Notes: a model not told the origin generated them from the sequence alone. A stretch of DNA of 64,000 nucleotides from Geopseudomonas sagittaria (GCF_900115715.1 NZ_FOXM01000016.1:1-64000), one strand, 5' to 3'. Counted from the stretch's first letter, positions 50,786-60,298 are shown. A program made the numbers and translations.

Positions 50786-52398
50786 AGCATCCCCTCCAAC
50801 GCCTCAATGCCCTGCTCCATCGCCTGCTGCAGCGCCTTGATCCGCGCCAGGATCACCTGCGGCGCGTCGTACTGCACTTCTTCGTATACCACCTGCTTGT
50901 AGCGGTTGATTGCCAGGTCGTAGCCGTTGCCGACGATTTCCTCCTTGGGCACCAGGAACGACTGTTCGCTGCGCACGCGGCCCTTCTCGCCCTCGCGGGC
51001 GAACCAGCGGTCGAGGATGTCCGGCAGGTTGCATTGCTCGTGGGCCTCGAAGGGCTCGCCCGCCTCGCCCAGCAAGCGCCGATTGAGCGCCTCCTGCTGC
51101 GCCTCGGAGAGCAGCGCATTGCGCTTGTCGTCCAGGCTCCAGCCGTCGGCCCGCATGTCGTAGAACCACACGTCGTCGGTGCCGCCGTTGCCGGTCTTGG
51201 TGAACAGCAGGATGGCCGTGGACACCCCGGCGTAGGGCTTGAACACCCCGGACGGCATGGAGATCACCGCGTCCAGCTTGTGCTTGTCCACCAGGGTCTG
51301 GCGGATCGCCTGGTGCGACTTGGTCGAGCCGAACAGCACGCCGTCCGGGACGATCACCGCGGCGCGGCCGCCGGTTTTGAGCAGGCGCAGGATCAGCGCC
51401 AGGAACAGCAGCTCGCTCTTTTCCGAAGGGCCTTTCTTCTCGGCGGCTTCCTCGCCGTGTTCCGTGGTCTTCTTGCGCGTCTGGGCCTTCTTCGGCGACT
51501 TGCCGAGCGCGGAGAGCAGATCGGGCGACAGCTCGTCGTAGGCGACCGAGCCCTTGAACGGCGGGTTGGCGAGGATCAGCGAGTAGGCTTCGCGGATGTT
51601 GCCCTCGCCGTGGTCGCTCAGGCTGTCGCGGTAGGCCACGGTGGGGTTGTTGACCCCGTGCAGCAGCAGGTTCATGGCGCCGATGCGCAGCATGTGCTGG
51701 TCGAAGTCGAAGCCGGTGAACATACGGTTGTGGAAGTGGCTGTCGTTGTCGTGGCGCAGCACCGGGTCGCCGTAACAGGCGCGCACGTATTCCTCGGCAG
51801 CCATCAGGAAGCCGCAGGTGCCTGCTGCCGGATCGCAGAGGGTGTCGCTCTTGTCGCCATCCAGCACCGGCGCGGTCATCGCCACCATCAGGCGGATGAT
51901 ATGCCGCGGGGTGCGGAACTGGCCGTTGGTGCCGGCGCTGCTCAGCTTGGAGAGCATGTATTCGTAGAGGTCACCACTGGTGTCGCGGTCGCGCAGGTCG
52001 AGCTGGTCGATCAGTTGCACCACCAGATCCAGCACCGAGGCCTTGGGCACCATGAAGATGGCGTCCTTCATGTGCTGGGCGAAGGTGCTGTCGGCGTCGT
52101 GCAGGTTCTTGATGAAGGGAAACACCTGATCGCGAACCCGCTCGTACATCTGCTGCGGGTCGATGTTCTTGAACTTGTGCCAGCGCAGGGCCTCCTGCCC
52201 CGGCGCGAACACCGGATTGTTCAGCGGCACGCCGATGGCGTTGGCGACCTGTTCGCGCTGGGTATGGATATCGTCGAGGCGACGGATGAACAGTAGGTAG
52301 GTGAACTGTTCGATGACGGAGATGGGGTTGCTGATGCCGCCGGTCCAGAAGGCTTCCCAGATCTTGTCGACCTGGTTGCGGAGCTTGCCAGTGAGCAT
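50782..52398 (-). CDS. hsdM: HsdM, type I N6-adenine methyltransferase
   Basis: This 538-aa enzyme has an N-terminal helical HsdM_N domain (GKLRNQVDKIWEAFWTGGIS), the SAM motif DTLCDPAAGTCGFLMAAEEY near residue 185 and the catalytic NPPF in LILANPPFKGSVAYDELSPD near residue 277. The chosen start is the ATG at 52398 with AAGGAA upstream. It is first in the hsdM-hsdS-hsdR operon. With HsdS it would still methylate even if HsdR is off. Confidence 0.93.
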   Translation of the reverse strand: MLTGKLRNQVDKIWEAFWTGGISNPISVIEQFTYLLFIRRLDDIHTQREQVANAIGVPLNNPVFAPGQEALRWHKFKNIDPQQMYERVRDQVFPFIKNLHDADSTFAQHMKDAIFMVPKASVLDLVVQLIDQLDLRDRDTSGDLYEYMLSKLSSAGTNGQFRTPRHIIRLMVAMTAPVLDGDKSDTLCDPAAGTCGFLMAAEEYVRACYGDPVLRHDNDSHFHNRMFTGFDFDQHMLRIGAMNLLLHGVNNPTVAYRDSLSDHGEGNIREAYSLILANPPFKGSVAYDELSPDLLSALGKSPKKAQTRKKTTEHGEEAAEKKGPSEKSELLFLALILRLLKTGGRAAVIVPDGVLFGSTKSHQAIRQTLVDKHKLDAVISMPSGVFKPYAGVSTAILLFTKTGNGGTDDVWFYDMRADGWSLDDKRNALLSEAQQEALNRRLLGEAGEPFEAHEQCNLPDILDRWFAREGEKGRVRSEQSFLVPKEEIVGNGYDLAINRYKQVVYEEVQYDAPQVILARIKALQQAMEQGIEALEGML

Positions 52399-52592
52399 GG
52401 TGTTCCTTGGGATTGCTGTAGAGAGGGCATGGTGCCACGTCGAAGGGCTCAACTTTAACCGATTGGCACCCGCTGCAGCGCCCCATACCTCGGCCGGCGC
52501 TGGCTAAACCGAACCCCTGCCGTTCAGTTTTCCCACTGACAGCCCCGGGCCCCCTTGCCAATGATGGCCCCAAACCCGACGGGGACATCGTC

Positions 52593-52913
52593 ATGCCTGT
52601 ATCGCTTCGTGCTTGCCTGATCGCCCTGCTGTACTGCGCCAGCGCCGCGCCGGCGCTGGCCGCTTCGGCCGACGAAACCAGCCGGCTCACACTGGTCCTG
52701 CAGCAGCTGGCCAACATCGAGACGCTGGCCCGCGAGGCGGAGGCCGGGGCCTCGACGGCCGCCGGCGAGCGCTACTTCTTCGACTACCCGCGTCTGCACC
52801 AGGATCTGCAGCGCATGCGCAGCGGCGTGCAGGACTATCTCGCCCCCTCCCGCGCCCAGCCACGCGATCCGGCCGAGCTGAGCGGCGCCTACCGGACGGA
52901 GGTGGCGCCATGA
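52593..52913 (+). CDS. RAQPRD-motif ICE protein
   Basis: The 106-aa exported protein has a signal peptide (MPVSLRACLIALLYCASAAP, cleaved near ALA|AS) and ends with the exact family motif RAQPRDPAELSG, after FFDYPRLHQDLQRMRSGVQD. It resumes the transfer operon after the cargo. Its function is unknown; it always precedes TIGR03758. Confidence 0.9.
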   Translation: MPVSLRACLIALLYCASAAPALAASADETSRLTLVLQQLANIETLAREAEAGASTAAGERYFFDYPRLHQDLQRMRSGVQDYLAPSRAQPRDPAELSGAYRTEVAP

Positions 52914-53149
52914 GCATGAGCACCGCGCAGGTCACCGCTTTCAGTACCGCCAGCGGCTTCAGCGTGCAGGACAGTTCGGCCCTGTGGCTGGCCCTGGTGT
53001 TGCTGCTGGCCCTGCTCTGGTGTGTCTGGGTGCTGTGGAACGGCTACCGCGGCTGGGCGAGCGGCGCGGTGTCCTTCGGCACCTTCGGCGGCGTGGCGGC
53101 CCGCGTGCTGCTCGCCTGGCTTGTCCTGCTGTTCTTCACCCTTTCCTGA
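52910..53149 (+). CDS. ICE small membrane protein, TIGR03758 (PFL_4701)
   Basis: The 79-aa protein has two membrane helices (LWLALVLLLALLWCVWVLWN and VAARVLLAWLVLLFFTLS) around GYRGWASGAVSFGTFGGVAA. It resembles VirB2/VirB3-like small subunits in size. A strong GGAGGT lies upstream and the start overlaps the RAQPRD stop (ATGA). Confidence 0.87.
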   Translation: MSMSTAQVTAFSTASGFSVQDSSALWLALVLLLALLWCVWVLWNGYRGWASGAVSFGTFGGVAARVLLAWLVLLFFTLS

Positions 53150-53166
53150 CCGCGGAGATCACCGCC

Positions 53167-53526
53167 ATGCGTACCGTGAAATGCCACCTGCGTGACCGTA
53201 CCTGCCAGCGTCTGCTGTCCGTGCTGCTGATGCTGCCCCCCAGCCTGACCTTCGCCGCCCTGCCCACCATGGAGCCGCCCTCGCGTGGCGCCGGCACCGG
53301 TCTGGTCGAGACGATCAAGAACTACGCCTATGACGGCGGCATCCTGCTCGGTCTGATGATCGCCCTGCTCGCCTTTCTCGGCGTGGCCTGGCATTCGCTG
53401 ACGGTGTATGCCGACGTGCAAAACCAGCGCAAGACCTGGAAGGACCTGGGTGCGGTGGTCGGCGTCGGCGCCTTGCTGGTGGTGGTCATCATCTGGTTCC
53501 TGACCAAGGCCGCCGAGATCCTGTGA
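53167..53526 (+). CDS. ICE membrane protein, TIGR03745 (PFL_4702), VirB2-like
   Basis: The 119-aa protein has a leader (RLLSVLLMLPPSLTFAALPT), then VETIKNYAYDGGILLGLMIA, LLAFLGVAWHSLTVYADVQN and VGVGALLVVVIIWFLTKAAE. The signal plus two hydrophobic helices is a pilin-like pattern; it is the probable pilin of the system, by analogy and not proof. Confidence 0.85.
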   Translation: MRTVKCHLRDRTCQRLLSVLLMLPPSLTFAALPTMEPPSRGAGTGLVETIKNYAYDGGILLGLMIALLAFLGVAWHSLTVYADVQNQRKTWKDLGAVVGVGALLVVVIIWFLTKAAEIL

Positions 53527-53533
53527 GACGACC

Positions 53534-53944
53534 ATGCGCGACGAGATCCAGCACCTGGAGGACGGCACCCTGGGCTTTCTGCCGGAGCGGCTGAACCGTG
53601 ACCCCACGGTGCTGCGCGGCCTGACCAGCGACGAGATGTGGGTCGCCCTGGCCGTCGGCGCAAGTTGCGGCCTGCTGCTGGGCATCCCCCTGGCGCTGGT
53701 CACCTCGGCGCTGGCCATGCTGCCAACCAGCATGATCGCCAGCATGGCGTTGACCCTGTTCGCCAGCAGCAGCCTGCTGCGCCGGGCGAAACGGGCCCGC
53801 CCGGAAACCTGGCTGTACCGGCGACTGCAGTGGTCGTTGGCACGGTACGGGGCTATCGGCCGCAGCGGGCTGATCCTGCACTCGGGTGCCTGGACGGTTC
53901 GCCGCACACGCCGGCATCAGCCACACGGGAGGCTGTACCCATGA
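53534..53944 (+). CDS. ICE membrane protein, TIGR03750, VirB3-like
   Basis: The 136-aa protein MRDEIQHLEDGTLGFLPERL has the family motif NRDPTVLRGLTSDEMWVALA, two close membrane helices (VGASCGLLLGIPLALVTSAL and SMIASMALTLFASSSLLRRA) and a basic tail. Order and length fit the TraL/VirB3 position of the system. It overlaps TIGR03746 by 4 bp. Confidence 0.87.
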   Translation: MRDEIQHLEDGTLGFLPERLNRDPTVLRGLTSDEMWVALAVGASCGLLLGIPLALVTSALAMLPTSMIASMALTLFASSSLLRRAKRARPETWLYRRLQWSLARYGAIGRSGLILHSGAWTVRRTRRHQPHGRLYP

Positions 53945-54582
53945 GCCGCTTCAAGAACAAGGTGGACGACCAGCAGGCGCATATTTTCAGTCTGCGTGCG
54001 GCGGTCGGACTGCTGGCCGTGCTGTGCGCCGCCCTGTGGTTCGGCTGGCAGACGGCACCGCGGGACCTCACCGTGCATGTGCCGCCGGATCTGCGCACTG
54101 GCAGCGTGCGCAAGTGGTGGGATGTTCCGCCAGAGAACATCTATGGCTTCGCGCTGTACATCTTCGGCCAACTCAATCGCTGGCCAACGGATGGCGAGAA
54201 GGACTATCTGGCGGCCATCCATCAACTGCAGTCCTATCTGACGCCGTCCTGCAAGGCCTTCTTCGAAGGCGACTACCAGTACCGCAAGGCCGCCGGCGAG
54301 CTGCGCCAGCGGGTGCGCGGGGTCTACGAGATTCTCGGCCGCGGCTACAGCGACGATCCCGAGCTGCGCGTACAGCAGCTCGACCAGGACAGCTGGCTGG
54401 TCAATCTGGATATCAATGCCGACGAGTATTACGCCGCCGAGCCGGTGAAGCGCGCCGTGGTGCGCTATCCGCTGCGGGTGGTGCGCTACGACCTGGACCC
54501 CGAACGCAACAAGTGGGGGCTGGCCCTGGACTGCTACCAGGGCACGCCGCAGAAACTCAAATTGCCGGGAGAGGCGCCATGA
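53941..54582 (+). CDS. ICE protein, TIGR03746 (PFL_4703), TraE/VirB5-8-like
   Basis: The 213-aa protein has a cytoplasmic start (MSRFKNKVDDQQAHIFSLRA), one membrane helix (VGLLAVLCAALWFGWQTAP) and a periplasmic NTF2-like part with VPPENIYGFALYIFGQLNRW, YLTPSCKAFFEGDYQYRKAA and DPERNKWGLALDCYQGTPQK. The layout is that of TraE/VirB8-type assembly proteins. Confidence 0.87.
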   Translation: MSRFKNKVDDQQAHIFSLRAAVGLLAVLCAALWFGWQTAPRDLTVHVPPDLRTGSVRKWWDVPPENIYGFALYIFGQLNRWPTDGEKDYLAAIHQLQSYLTPSCKAFFEGDYQYRKAAGELRQRVRGVYEILGRGYSDDPELRVQQLDQDSWLVNLDINADEYYAAEPVKRAVVRYPLRVVRYDLDPERNKWGLALDCYQGTPQKLKLPGEAP

Positions 54583-55382
54583 CCCGCGTTCTGCTCTGTC
54601 TGCTGCTGGGTCTGGCGAGCGGCCTGACCCAGGCTCTCGAACTGCGCCACTGGCAACGCCTACCACTGGCCGTGCCGCTGGTAATCGGCCAGGAGCGGGT
54701 GATCTTCGTCGATCGGGCGGTGCGGGTCGGCCTGCCGGCGGCCCTGGCCGGCAAGCTGCGCGTGCAGTCCAGCGGCGGCGCCCTGTATCTGCTGGCCAGC
54801 GAGGCCATCACCCCGACCCGCCTGCAACTGCAGCTCACCGACAGCGGCGAAGTCCTGCTGTTGGATATTGCGGCCGAGCCCGGCAACCAGGCGCTGGAGC
54901 CGCTGCGCATCGTGCTGCCAAAGGCCGCGCCGGACCCGGTGGATACCGCGCCCGTGGCTGGCACAACACCAACCCCGATCCCGGTGGCGCTGCTGCGCTA
55001 TGCCGCCCAGCAGCTGTATGCCCCGTTGCGCACGGTGGAGCCGCTACCGGGCGTGCGCCCTGCCAGTCTGCGCCTGCGCGGCGAGCTGGCGACACTGATG
55101 CCGACCGATCCTGTGACGGCAACACCCTTGGTCGCCTGGCGACTGGATGACTATTGGGTCACGGCGGTGCAGCTGCGCAACCGCACGGCGGATGTAGTGA
55201 CCCTCGACCCGCGCCGCCTGCAGGCCCGGCTGTACGGGACCAGCTTCCAGCATGGGAATCTGGGCCCGCACGGCACGCCCGAAGACACCACGGTCGCCTA
55301 TCTGCTCACCCGTGGCGGAGGACTGGAACAGGCGCTGATCGCGCCCCAGCCGAAAGCGCTGGAGGCTGACGATGAACGCTAA
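54579..55382 (+). CDS. ICE protein, TIGR03749 (PFL_4704), TraK/VirB9-like
   Basis: The 267-aa exported protein has a signal (MTRVLLCLLLGLASGLTQAL) and a beta-rich body: ELRHWQRLPLAVPLVIGQER, VIFVDRAVRVGLPAALAGKL, LVAWRLDDYWVTAVQLRNRT, DPRRLQARLYGTSFQHGNLG. It corresponds in order to TraK (VirB9). It overlaps TIGR03746 by 4 bp and TIGR03752 by 11 bp. Confidence 0.87.
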   Translation: MTRVLLCLLLGLASGLTQALELRHWQRLPLAVPLVIGQERVIFVDRAVRVGLPAALAGKLRVQSSGGALYLLASEAITPTRLQLQLTDSGEVLLLDIAAEPGNQALEPLRIVLPKAAPDPVDTAPVAGTTPTPIPVALLRYAAQQLYAPLRTVEPLPGVRPASLRLRGELATLMPTDPVTATPLVAWRLDDYWVTAVQLRNRTADVVTLDPRRLQARLYGTSFQHGNLGPHGTPEDTTVAYLLTRGGGLEQALIAPQPKALEADDER

Positions 55383-56844
55383 TGTCCTGCTCAAATGGCT
55401 GGTTCCCGCGCTCCTGCTGGGCGTGGCGCTGATCCTCGGCAGGGGCTGGATGGGCAGCCCGGCCAGCAGCCCCGTCGCTGACCAACCGCAGCAGCCCGGC
55501 CTGTCTGCTGCCGAAGCCCAGGCCTTGGGCATTGCCGGCGACACGCCGAACGATACCGTCGCCACCCTGGTCGGCCAGGTGAAGGCGATGCGCAGCGAGC
55601 TGCTGGGCATGAAGCAGGCCAACGGCGAACTGCAGGAGGAAAACAACCGCCTGCGCCATCGGGAAAACGGCATCGACACGCGCATCGACTCGGCCCTCAA
55701 TGGCCTCAAGGCAACCGCCAGCGCCGAGCGCCAGCAGGCCGACGAAGCCCGGCGCAAGTCCGAGGAAGAGAACCGCCAGGCCCGCGGACTGCTACAGCAG
55801 CTGCAGGCGCAGTTGGAACAGTTGGGTAACGGGCCGGACCATGACCTGCCGATCGGCCTGGGTCTGCGTCCGGGAGATGGCGAGCAACTTCCCCAGTCAG
55901 CCGAACCTGCGCTGATGTGGATCGAGCCGAGCGACCGGCTGGCCACCGGCAGCGACGTGCCGAGCGCAAGCACGGCGCTGCCGGGCTCCTTCACACTCGG
56001 CGACAGCGGCCAGCAACAGCTGCGCAGCATTGCCCGGAGCGAGAAGCCCCCAGCGCCCGACGAGATGACCGCCGCCGCACAACCGGTCTACACCATTCCA
56101 GAGAACGCCACGTTGCTGGGCTCGGTCGCCATGAGCGCGCTGATCGGCCGGATACCGGTGGACGGTACGGTCAATGACCCCTACCCGTTCAAGGTGCTGG
56201 TCGGTGCCGACAACCTGACCGCCAATGGCATCGAGCTGCCGGATGTGGCTGGCGCGGTGATGAGCGGCACCGCTACCGGCGACTGGACCCTGTCCTGCGT
56301 GCGCGGCCAGATCGAGTCGATCACCTTCGTTTTCCATGACGGCACCGTGCGCACCGTGCCGCCACCCCAGGCGGTGGTCAGCCGCAACCAGAGCACGCCG
56401 GCAGGCGAGACGCAGCGCATCCGCGGTGGCCTCGGCTACCTGTCCGACCCGCAGGGCATTCCTTGCATCGCCGGTGAACGCCGCTCCAACGCCCGGCAGT
56501 ACCTGGGCAGCCAGAGCCTGCTCACTGCGGCCGGCGCCGGGGTCGCAGCCCTGTTCGGTAGCGACGAGCAGCAGTCCAGCGGGGTGTTCAGTTCGGCCGG
56601 CGGCAGCCTGGGACTGAGCAGCAGCTCGGGTAACAGCGCCCTGCACAGCATCCTCAGCAGCGGCGTCAGCGATCTGCGCGAATGGGTCAACCAGCTGTAT
56701 GGCGAGGCCTTCGCCGCCATCTATGTGCCACCAGCCGCCCGGGTGGCACTGCACATCGACCGCGAACTCACCATCGACTATGCCCCTACCGGCCGGAGAG
56801 TCAGCCATGAAGCCCAGCGTATGCACACACCTGATCTGGATTAG
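55372..56844 (+). CDS. ICE protein, TIGR03752 (PFL_4705), TraB/VirB10-like
   Basis: The 490-aa protein has an N-terminal membrane anchor (LLKWLVPALLLGVALILGRG), a coiled coil (MKQANGELQEENNRLRHREN; ERQQADEARRKSEEENRQAR), a linker and a C-terminal TrbI/TraB-like domain (TIPENATLLGSVAMSALIGR, VDGTVNDPYPFKVLVGADNL, AAIYVPPAARVALHIDRELT). This is the envelope-spanning scaffold. Its last 38 bp overlap the next lipoprotein gene. Confidence 0.9.
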   Translation: MNANVLLKWLVPALLLGVALILGRGWMGSPASSPVADQPQQPGLSAAEAQALGIAGDTPNDTVATLVGQVKAMRSELLGMKQANGELQEENNRLRHRENGIDTRIDSALNGLKATASAERQQADEARRKSEEENRQARGLLQQLQAQLEQLGNGPDHDLPIGLGLRPGDGEQLPQSAEPALMWIEPSDRLATGSDVPSASTALPGSFTLGDSGQQQLRSIARSEKPPAPDEMTAAAQPVYTIPENATLLGSVAMSALIGRIPVDGTVNDPYPFKVLVGADNLTANGIELPDVAGAVMSGTATGDWTLSCVRGQIESITFVFHDGTVRTVPPPQAVVSRNQSTPAGETQRIRGGLGYLSDPQGIPCIAGERRSNARQYLGSQSLLTAAGAGVAALFGSDEQQSSGVFSSAGGSLGLSSSSGNSALHSILSSGVSDLREWVNQLYGEAFAAIYVPPAARVALHIDRELTIDYAPTGRRVSHEAQRMHTPDLD

Positions 56845-57208
56845 CCTGTTCGGCCTGCTGGCCGGCTGTGCCAGCGACACGGCGCAGCTGCTGCCTCCAG
56901 GCGAACACGATATCCAGGCCATCTGGAACGGCTCCGCCGGCCGCGGCAGTCCGCTGCAGCAGGCCCGCCAGGTGCTGCGCCGGCCGCTGGAGGCCGAGCC
57001 GCTGGCGCTCGAGGCGCCCTACAGCCGCAGCGCTGCCAACGAGATCCGCAGCCAGTTTCCGCGCCTGCCCAATCCCGACCTGCTGCTCTACGTCTACCCG
57101 CACCTGGCCGGCAGCGAACAGGCGCCGGTACCCGGCTACACGACGGTGCTGCCCTTCTACCAGAAAGTGCAGTACGCCCTGCCAGGCGAACGGCTGGAGG
57201 ACTATTGA
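56807..57208 (+). CDS. ICE lipoprotein, TIGR03751, TraV/VirB7-like
   Basis: The 133-aa protein has the lipobox LFGLLAGC with Cys at residue 21, then LLPPGEHDIQAIWNGSAGRG and LPNPDLLLYVYPHLAGSEQA, the family core. It would sit in the outer membrane with the VirB9/VirB10-like proteins. I chose the ATG at 56807 because it places the signal peptide correctly. Confidence 0.88.
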   Translation: MKPSVCTHLIWISLFGLLAGCASDTAQLLPPGEHDIQAIWNGSAGRGSPLQQARQVLRRPLEAEPLALEAPYSRSAANEIRSQFPRLPNPDLLLYVYPHLAGSEQAPVPGYTTVLPFYQKVQYALPGERLEDY

Positions 57209-59943
57209 TGATCCCGAGGAAACCCTGGCGCCACTCCGGCCGACGCCGCGCCACCCAGGCTGACGAGCAGGCGAGCTACGCCCATGGGCCGAGCTTCACC
57301 GACCATGTGCCCTGGGTCGAATACCTGGAAGACAGCCGCTGCTTCCTGTTGGAGGACAACCGCTCGGTCGGCGCGCTGTTCGAGCTGCAGCCGATCGGCA
57401 CTGAAGGCCGCGAGCTCGACTGGCTGATGCAGGCCCGCGACGCCATCGAGGATGCCCTGCAGGACAGCTTCGACGAACACGACAGCACGCCCTGGGTGGT
57501 GCAGTTTTTCTGCCAGGACGAGTGCGACTTCAGCCCCTACTTGCAGCAGCTGCGCAGCTATATCCGCGAGCCGGCCCGCGACAGCGCCTTCAGCGCCAGC
57601 TACCTGGCGATCATCCAGCGCCATCTACAGGCCATCGCCAAGCCGGGCGGACTGTTCGACGACACCGTGGTCACCCACCTGCCCTGGCGAGGCACCCAAC
57701 GCCGGGTGCGCCTGGTCATCTACCGCTGGCTGGAAAGCGAGGACGATCCGGGCGGCACGCCGGAGCAGCGGCTGCACCAGGCCTGCGAACGGCTGACCAA
57801 CGCCCTGCTGGCCTGTGGGGTGCCCTCCCGGCGCCTCGATGGCCGCGACTTCTACGCCTGGCTGCTGCCCTGGTTCAATCCGGCACCCGGCCTGAGCGCC
57901 GAGTGCCCGGCAGACTTCTACCGTCGCGTGCCCTACCCAGAGGCCGGCGAAGACGACTCGCTGCGGCTGCCGTTCGATCACGACTTCGCCGAGCGGCTGT
58001 TCTTCAGTGAGCCGCGCTCGGACGCTGACAAGGGGCTGTGGTATTTCGACGGGCTGCCCCACCGGGTCGTGGTGGTGGACAAGCTGCGCCGCCCGCCACG
58101 CATCGGCCAGCTGTGCGGCGAGCTGCCCAAGGGCGACGCCCTCAATGCCCTGTTCGACCAGTTGCCGGAGGACTGCGTGCTGAGCCTGACCCTGGTGATC
58201 AAACCGCAGGACGCGCTCGAGGAGCAGCTCAACCGTCTGGCGCGCAAGGCCATCGGCGAGAACCTGGCATCCAGCCAGACCCGCGAGGATGTGGAGCAGG
58301 CCCGCACCATCCTCGGGCGCCAGCACAAGCTGTACCGCGCGACTCTGGCCTTCTTCCTGCGCGGCAAGGACGAGCAGGAGCTGCGCCAGCGCAGCGTCGT
58401 CCTGAGCAACGTCCTGCTTGGCGCCGGCCTGCAGCCGGTGCGCGAAGGCGACGAGGTGGCCGCCTGCAACAGCTATCTGCGCTGGTTGCCGATGGTCTAC
58501 CAGCCCGACCGCGACAAGCGCGACTGGTACACCCGTCTGCTGTTCGCCCAGCACCTGGCCAATCTGGCCCCAGTGTGGGGGCGCAGTTGCGGCACCGGTC
58601 ATCCAGGCATAACCTTCTTCAACCGTGGCGGCGCACCGCTGAGCTTCGATCCGCTGTCGGTCCAGGATCGCGCCATGAACGGCCACCTGCTGCTGTTCGG
58701 TCCCACCGGCGCCGGCAAGTCCGCCACCCTGGTCGGCCTGCTGATGCAGGTGATGGCCGTGCACCGGCCGCGGCTGTTCATCGTCGAGGCCGGCAACTCC
58801 TTCGGCTTGCAGGCCGACTATTTCGCCACTCAGGGCCTGAGCGTCAACAAGGTGCAGCTCAAGCCCGGCAGTCCGGTCAGCTTGGCACCCTTCGCCGCCG
58901 CCCGGCGCCTGGTCGAGGAGCCGGCACTGCTGACCATCCTGAACGAAGACCTGCTGGATGAAGAGCCGGCCGCCGGACAGGATGAACAGCGCGACATCCT
59001 CGGCGAGCTGGAAATCACCGCCCGCCTGATGATCACCGGCGGCGAGGCCAAGGAAGAGGCTCGCCTGACTCGCGCCGACCGCAGCCTAATCCGCGAATGC
59101 ATCCTAGCCGCGGCCCGGCAGGCCGTGGCCGACAACCGCCAGGTGCTGACTCGCGATATCCGCGATGCCCTGCTGGCTTGCGCCGGGGACGCCAGGCTGC
59201 CGGACAAGCGCCGCGACCGCGCGCAGGAAATGGGCGAATCCATCGACCTGTTCTGCCAGGGCTTCGAGGGGCAGCTGTTCGACCGCGAGGGCACACCCTG
59301 GCCGGAAAGCGACGTGACCTTGGTCGACTTGGCTACCTATGCCCGCGAAGGCTACGAAGCTCAGCTGTCGATCAGCTACATCAGCCTGATGAACACGGTG
59401 AACAACATGGCCGAGCGCGACCAGTACCTGGGGCGGCCAATCATCATGGTCACCGACGAAGGCCACATCATCACGCGCAACCCGCTGCTCGCGCCATTCG
59501 TGGTCAAGGGCACCAAGATGTGGCGCAAGCTCGGCGCCTGGTTCTGGCTGGCCACGCAGAACCTGGCCGACTTTCCCGACGCGGCGCAGACCATGCTCAA
59601 CATGATCGAATGGTGGGTGTGCCTGAACATGCCGCCGGCGGAAATCGAGGAAATCGCCCGCTTCCGCAAGCTCACTCCAGCGCAGAAGGCCCTGCTGCTG
59701 TCGGCCAGCAAGGAGCCGGGCAAGTTCACCGAGGGGGTGGTGCTGTCCAAAAAGCTCGAGGCCCTGTTCCGCGTGGTGCCGCCCAGCCTGTTCCTCGCCC
59801 TGGCAATGACCGAGGCAGAAGAGAAGGCCGAGCGCTGGCAACTGATGCAGGAACACGACTGCAGTGAACTGGAGGCCGCGTTCCACGTGGCCAGGCGCAT
59901 CGACCTTCAGCGCGGGATCCTGCTGTCGGGTGCGGTCAAATAA
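57208..59943 (+). CDS. traC: TraC/VirB4-type conjugation ATPase (TIGR03744, PFL_4706)
   Basis: The 911-aa ATPase has an N-terminal CagE/TraC-like domain (EDSRCFLLEDNRSVGALFEL), Walker A LLLFGPTGAGKSATLVGLLM near residue 496 and Walker B PIIMVTDEGHIITRNPLLAP near residue 745. It powers assembly of the pilus and channel. Its A overlaps the previous stop (TTGATGA). It is complete, but it is the last ICE gene: DsbC/TraU/TraG-type genes and the relaxase module that should follow are missing. Confidence 0.92.
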   Translation: MIPRKPWRHSGRRRATQADEQASYAHGPSFTDHVPWVEYLEDSRCFLLEDNRSVGALFELQPIGTEGRELDWLMQARDAIEDALQDSFDEHDSTPWVVQFFCQDECDFSPYLQQLRSYIREPARDSAFSASYLAIIQRHLQAIAKPGGLFDDTVVTHLPWRGTQRRVRLVIYRWLESEDDPGGTPEQRLHQACERLTNALLACGVPSRRLDGRDFYAWLLPWFNPAPGLSAECPADFYRRVPYPEAGEDDSLRLPFDHDFAERLFFSEPRSDADKGLWYFDGLPHRVVVVDKLRRPPRIGQLCGELPKGDALNALFDQLPEDCVLSLTLVIKPQDALEEQLNRLARKAIGENLASSQTREDVEQARTILGRQHKLYRATLAFFLRGKDEQELRQRSVVLSNVLLGAGLQPVREGDEVAACNSYLRWLPMVYQPDRDKRDWYTRLLFAQHLANLAPVWGRSCGTGHPGITFFNRGGAPLSFDPLSVQDRAMNGHLLLFGPTGAGKSATLVGLLMQVMAVHRPRLFIVEAGNSFGLQADYFATQGLSVNKVQLKPGSPVSLAPFAAARRLVEEPALLTILNEDLLDEEPAAGQDEQRDILGELEITARLMITGGEAKEEARLTRADRSLIRECILAAARQAVADNRQVLTRDIRDALLACAGDARLPDKRRDRAQEMGESIDLFCQGFEGQLFDREGTPWPESDVTLVDLATYAREGYEAQLSISYISLMNTVNNMAERDQYLGRPIIMVTDEGHIITRNPLLAPFVVKGTKMWRKLGAWFWLATQNLADFPDAAQTMLNMIEWWVCLNMPPAEIEEIARFRKLTPAQKALLLSASKEPGKFTEGVVLSKKLEALFRVVPPSLFLALAMTEAEEKAERWQLMQEHDCSELEAAFHVARRIDLQRGILLSGAVK

Positions 59944-59984
59944 GGCAGCTTCACATGTTCAGGACCGTTACAGCCTGCCTATAG

Positions 59985-60147
59985 GGATTTGGTGAACTGA
60001 CAAGACGTACCGGCGCCAAGCTGCGGTCGCTGCGAATTCTTGCCGGAGGCCTTGTCGGTGAACAACCTACCCACCCGGCACATTCCAACGGCTGCTCCAG
60101 GTTCTGGTCGGGGGTGCTGACCCGTAACCGTTCCGCTGTCCGTGCAT
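59985..60147 (-). pseudogene. Tn3-type serine resolvase, N-terminal remnant
   Basis: On the minus strand a start MHGQRNGYG near 60147 leads, with small frame changes, to RVSTPDQNLEQPLE and FTDKASGKNSQRPQL, the N-terminal catalytic-domain pattern of TnpR (normally YVRVSTxDQNxxRQL...FTDKASGKDxxRPQL). The frame is broken at least twice and stops where the active helix would follow. It marks a transposon boundary right after the last ICE gene. Confidence 0.7.
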
Positions 60148-60268
60148 GCGGCCTCTGGAACAAACATTGCCATACCGATCTTGTTCACGTGTTGGCCACA
60201 TGACACGATCTATAAATTGAATCCTGTAGCGATTGCACTGCATGTCGAACGCCTCCGATACCGAACAA

Positions 60269-60298
60269 GCCGCCCCCCTTCAACGGGGGCGGTTTTTC
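60269..60298 (+). terminator. Rho-independent terminator
   Basis: GCCGCCCCC and CGGGGGCGG pair with a short loop (TTCAA) and are followed by TTTTTC. No gene that it would end remains nearby, so it probably belonged to sequence lost in the rearrangement. Confidence 0.8.
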
